Assembly (NCBI RefSeq): GCF_005849285.1
Contig: NZ_CP040517.1
Span: 1,556,501-1,620,500, forward strand
DNA: 64,000 nt
Origin: Luteithermobacter gelatinilyticus
Lineage (GTDB): Bacteria > Pseudomonadota > Alphaproteobacteria > Sphingomonadales > Emcibacteraceae
Reading direction: 5' to 3'
Numbering within the stretch: position 1 is the first letter of the stretch; each line of letters opens with the position of its first letter. The notes under the pieces were generated by a model. That model saw nothing but the letters and a program-made list of their open reading frames with translations, did no database searches and was not told the origin of the DNA. This document shows, piece by piece, positions 61,640-64,000 of this stretch. Made by a program: the position numbers and the translations under genes.

Positions 61640-64000
61640 ATGCTGACTAAGATTTCCGTTCGCGGCGCCAAAGAACACAATCTGAAAAATATTGACGTGG
61701 ATATTCCCCGCGACAAACTGGTGGTGGTCACAGGCTTAAGCGGGTCCGGCAAATCCTCACTGGCCTTTGACACCATTTATGCTGAAGGCCAGCGCCGCTA
61801 TGTGGAAAGCCTGTCGGCCTATGCCCGGCAGTTTCTGGAAATGATGCAGAAACCGGACTGCGAACATATCGAGGGCCTCAGCCCGGCCATTTCCATCGAG
61901 CAGAAGACCACCTCCCGCAATCCCCGTTCCACCGTCGGCACGGTAACGGAAATTTATGACTATATGCGCCTGTTGTTTGCCCGGATCGGCGTGCCCTATT
62001 CCCCGGCCACGGGCCTGCCCATCGAAAGCCAGACCATCAGCCAGATGGTCGATAAAATCATGGCATTGGAAGAAGGCACCCGCCTGTATCTTCTGGCTCC
62101 TATCGTACGCGGGCGTAAGGGAGAGTACCGCAAAGAGTTTGCCGATCTGCTGAAAAAAGGGTTCCAGCGGGTCAAAGTGGACGGAAATTTCTATGAACTT
62201 GATGATGTGCCGGACCTGAACAAGAAGCTCAAACATGACATTGAGGTGGTGGTGGACCGGGTTGTGGTGCGCGCCGGGCTTGAGACCCGGCTGGCCGACA
62301 GCCTGCAAACCGCGCTGGAACTGGCCGAAGGGCTGGCCATAGCGGAATTCGCCAGCGGTGCGCAACAGGGGGAACGGCTGTTATTTTCCGAAAAATTTGC
62401 CTGCCCGGTTTCCGGGTTTACTATTGAGGAAATCGAACCCCGGCTGTTTTCCTTCAACAACCCTTTTGGGGCCTGCCCCACCTGCGACGGGCTGGGCAAG
62501 AAACTTTATTTCGATCCCGATCTGGTGGTGCCGGACAAGACCAAAAGCCTGAAACAGGGCGCCCTTGTCCCCTGGTCTAAATCCAGTGCCCCTTATTACA
62601 TCCAGACCCTGGAAAGCCTCGCCCGACATTACGGGTTTAAAACCGACACGCCTTGGGAAAAACTGCCACACCAGTTTCAGGACATTATCCTGTATGGCAG
62701 TGGAGATGAGGTCATCGAAATGATCTACAGCGATGACCGCAAGAATTATGTGGTGGAAAAACCTTTTGAGGGGGTGATCGGCAATATTGAACGGCGCTGG
62801 CGGGAAACCGACAGTAACATGATGCGCGACGAGCTGGGTAAATATCAAAGTGCCGCCACTTGTGAAACCTGTAACGGCTACCGGCTCAAACCGGAAGCGC
62901 TGTGTGTCAGAATTAACGACCGGCATATCGGGCAGGTCGCAGAACTTTCAGTGCGGGACAGTTACCTGTGGTTCCGGGAATTGCCCGCAAACTTAAGCGA
63001 AAAACAGAATGAAATCGCCGCGCGCATTCTCAAGGAGATCATTGAACGACTGGGATTTCTGAACAATGTGGGGCTGGAATATCTTAATCTGTCCCGCAGT
63101 TCCGGCACCTTGTCCGGTGGTGAATCGCAGCGCATTCGTCTGGCCTCTCAAATCGGATCGGGGCTCACGGGTGTGCTGTATGTGCTGGATGAGCCGTCCA
63201 TCGGACTGCACCAGCGGGACAATGACCGGCTCTTGGAAACCCTGATGAATTTGCGGGATATGGGCAATACGGTGCTGGTGGTGGAGCATGACGAAGACGC
63301 CATTCGTGCCGCCGATCATGTGATCGACATGGGGCCTGGCGCCGGCGTGCATGGGGGGGAAGTGGTGGCCGAAGGCACGCCGCAGGACATCATGGCCAAT
63401 GCCCACAGCCTCACCGGGCAATATCTCTCCGGCCAACGCATCATTCCGGTTCCCCTTGACCGCCGGCCAGGGCATAAGGCCGGCAATCGGCGTAAGGAAA
63501 TCATTGTGCACGGGGCCACCGGCAACAACCTGAAAAATGTATCCGTGACCTTCCCGCTGGGCACACTGACCTGTGTGACCGGGGTGTCCGGCAGCGGCAA
63601 GTCCACGCTGACCATCGACACGCTGTACAAGGCTGTGGCCCGCAAGCTGAACAACAGCCGCGACCTGCCGGCGCCCCATGAGGATATCAGCGGCCTGGAA
63701 TATATCGACAAGGTGGTGGACATCGACCAGTCCCCGATTGGCCGCACACCGCGTTCCAACCCGGCCACCTATACCGGCGCCTTCACCCCGATCCGCGACT
63801 GGTTTGCAGGGTTGCCTGAATCCCAGGCCCGGGGCTACAAGCCGGGGCGCTTTTCCTTTAATGTCAAAGGCGGGCGCTGCGAAGCCTGCCAGGGCGACGG
63901 GGTGATCAAGATTGAGATGCATTTCCTGCCCGATGTGTATGTGCAATGTGATGTGTGCAAAGGCAAGCGCTATAACCGTGAGACCCTGGAAATCACCTAT
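61640..64000 (+). CDS. uvrA: Excinuclease ABC subunit A, N-terminal 787 residues
   Basis: UvrA recognises DNA damage as a dimer in nucleotide excision repair. The start is [18 protein letters not shown] at 61640. The first Walker A is [16 protein letters not shown], the signature is [15 protein letters not shown] with Walker [14 protein letters not shown], and the second Walker A is [16 protein letters not shown]. Zinc-binding cysteines include CPTCDG, CETCNG, CEACQG and CDVCKG. The reading frame is open to the right edge, so about 170 of some 960 residues are outside. It is under a probable SOS box. Confidence 0.97.
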   Translation, partial: MLTKISVRGAKEHNLKNIDVDIPRDKLVVVTGLSGSGKSSLAFDTIYAEGQRRYVESLSAYARQFLEMMQKPDCEHIEGLSPAISIEQKTTSRNPRSTVGTVTEIYDYMRLLFARIGVPYSPATGLPIESQTISQMVDKIMALEEGTRLYLLAPIVRGRKGEYRKEFADLLKKGFQRVKVDGNFYELDDVPDLNKKLKHDIEVVVDRVVVRAGLETRLADSLQTALELAEGLAIAEFASGAQQGERLLFSEKFACPVSGFTIEEIEPRLFSFNNPFGACPTCDGLGKKLYFDPDLVVPDKTKSLKQGALVPWSKSSAPYYIQTLESLARHYGFKTDTPWEKLPHQFQDIILYGSGDEVIEMIYSDDRKNYVVEKPFEGVIGNIERRWRETDSNMMRDELGKYQSAATCETCNGYRLKPEALCVRINDRHIGQVAELSVRDSYLWFRELPANLSEKQNEIAARILKEIIERLGFLNNVGLEYLNLSRSSGTLSGGESQRIRLASQIGSGLTGVLYVLDEPSIGLHQRDNDRLLETLMNLRDMGNTVLVVEHDEDAIRAADHVIDMGPGAGVHGGEVVAEGTPQDIMANAHSLTGQYLSGQRIIPVPLDRRPGHKAGNRRKEIIVHGATGNNLKNVSVTFPLGTLTCVTGVSGSGKSTLTIDTLYKAVARKLNNSRDLPAPHEDISGLEYIDKVVDIDQSPIGRTPRSNPATYTGAFTPIRDWFAGLPESQARGYKPGRFSFNVKGGRCEACQGDGVIKIEMHFLPDVYVQCDVCKGKRYNRETLEITY

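Overview
The window reads as an ordinary chromosomal stretch of an alphaproteobacterium. The evidence is protein content and gene order: aroQ-accB-accC, rlpA-dacA-tmk-holB-metG-tatD, gyrA-coaD-ppiB-queA-tgt, and glnE with both transferase domains. RNase E has an acidic insert in its S1 domain, bactofilin overlaps an M23 peptidase, and uvrA carries an alphaproteobacterial GAAC-N7-GAAC SOS box. A marine or aquatic Kordiimonadales/Emcibacterales-type organism would fit, but that is a guess. I see no rRNA, CRISPR array, prophage or intact insertion sequence.

Layout. 1-2,242: fatty acid and shikimate genes (minus) and thiamine thiazole genes thiS-thiG (plus). 2,384-7,412: DsbA-type oxidoreductase, BepA-type metalloprotease and RNase E (minus). 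7,948-14,751: cell wall and translation genes, namely AmiC amidase, PBP1A, RF2 with its programmed frameshift, bactofilin and an M23 peptidase. 14,938-19,266: glnE-bcp-DUF455 (minus). 19,364-25,241: large AsmA/YhdP-like protein, tyrS, anmK. 25,327-29,232: hydrolase, cysE and two tandem cysteine desulfurases. 29,265-35,735: panE, esterase, small PepSY-like protein, tesA and a YbbA/YbbP-type exporter pair. 35,995-42,744: pirin, KefB/C-type antiporter, a palindrome cluster, a secreted hypothetical, a PEP-CTERM-like metalloprotease and chrA. 42,801-53,517: one long minus-strand run from mltB to a LOG-family protein. 53,818-54,412: two tRNA genes flanking a dead IS5-family remnant. 54,489-60,624: tgt, queA, ppiB, coaD, gyrA. 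60,962-64,000: ssb and divergent uvrA, which runs off the end.

The most unusual signal is a family of short palindromes bounded by TA (TAG...CTA). Five full copies of one 37-38 bp element (type A) lie at 2,240, 25,239, 29,230, 38,813 and 42,742. Four begin exactly on the stop codon of the upstream gene, and those four lie at convergent gene junctions. Two of the other three convergent junctions carry ordinary U-tract terminators instead. At 29,230-29,267 one copy supplies the stop codons of both converging genes. Near 38,800-39,014 a type A copy sits in a row with two larger hairpins (types B and C). These differ in sequence but share the same plan: a 9 bp outer stem, a 4-nt one-sided bulge, an inner stem, and CTAG at both ends. 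TA-targeted miniature elements, or a repeat class acting at mRNA 3' ends, are both possible.

Three genes (amiC, mrcA, glnE) are each broken by one missing base in a G/C homopolymer, while the correct reading continues in the next frame. This points to consensus errors in the assembly, so these genes are annotated here as whole. prfB, by contrast, has the genuine programmed +1 frameshift.
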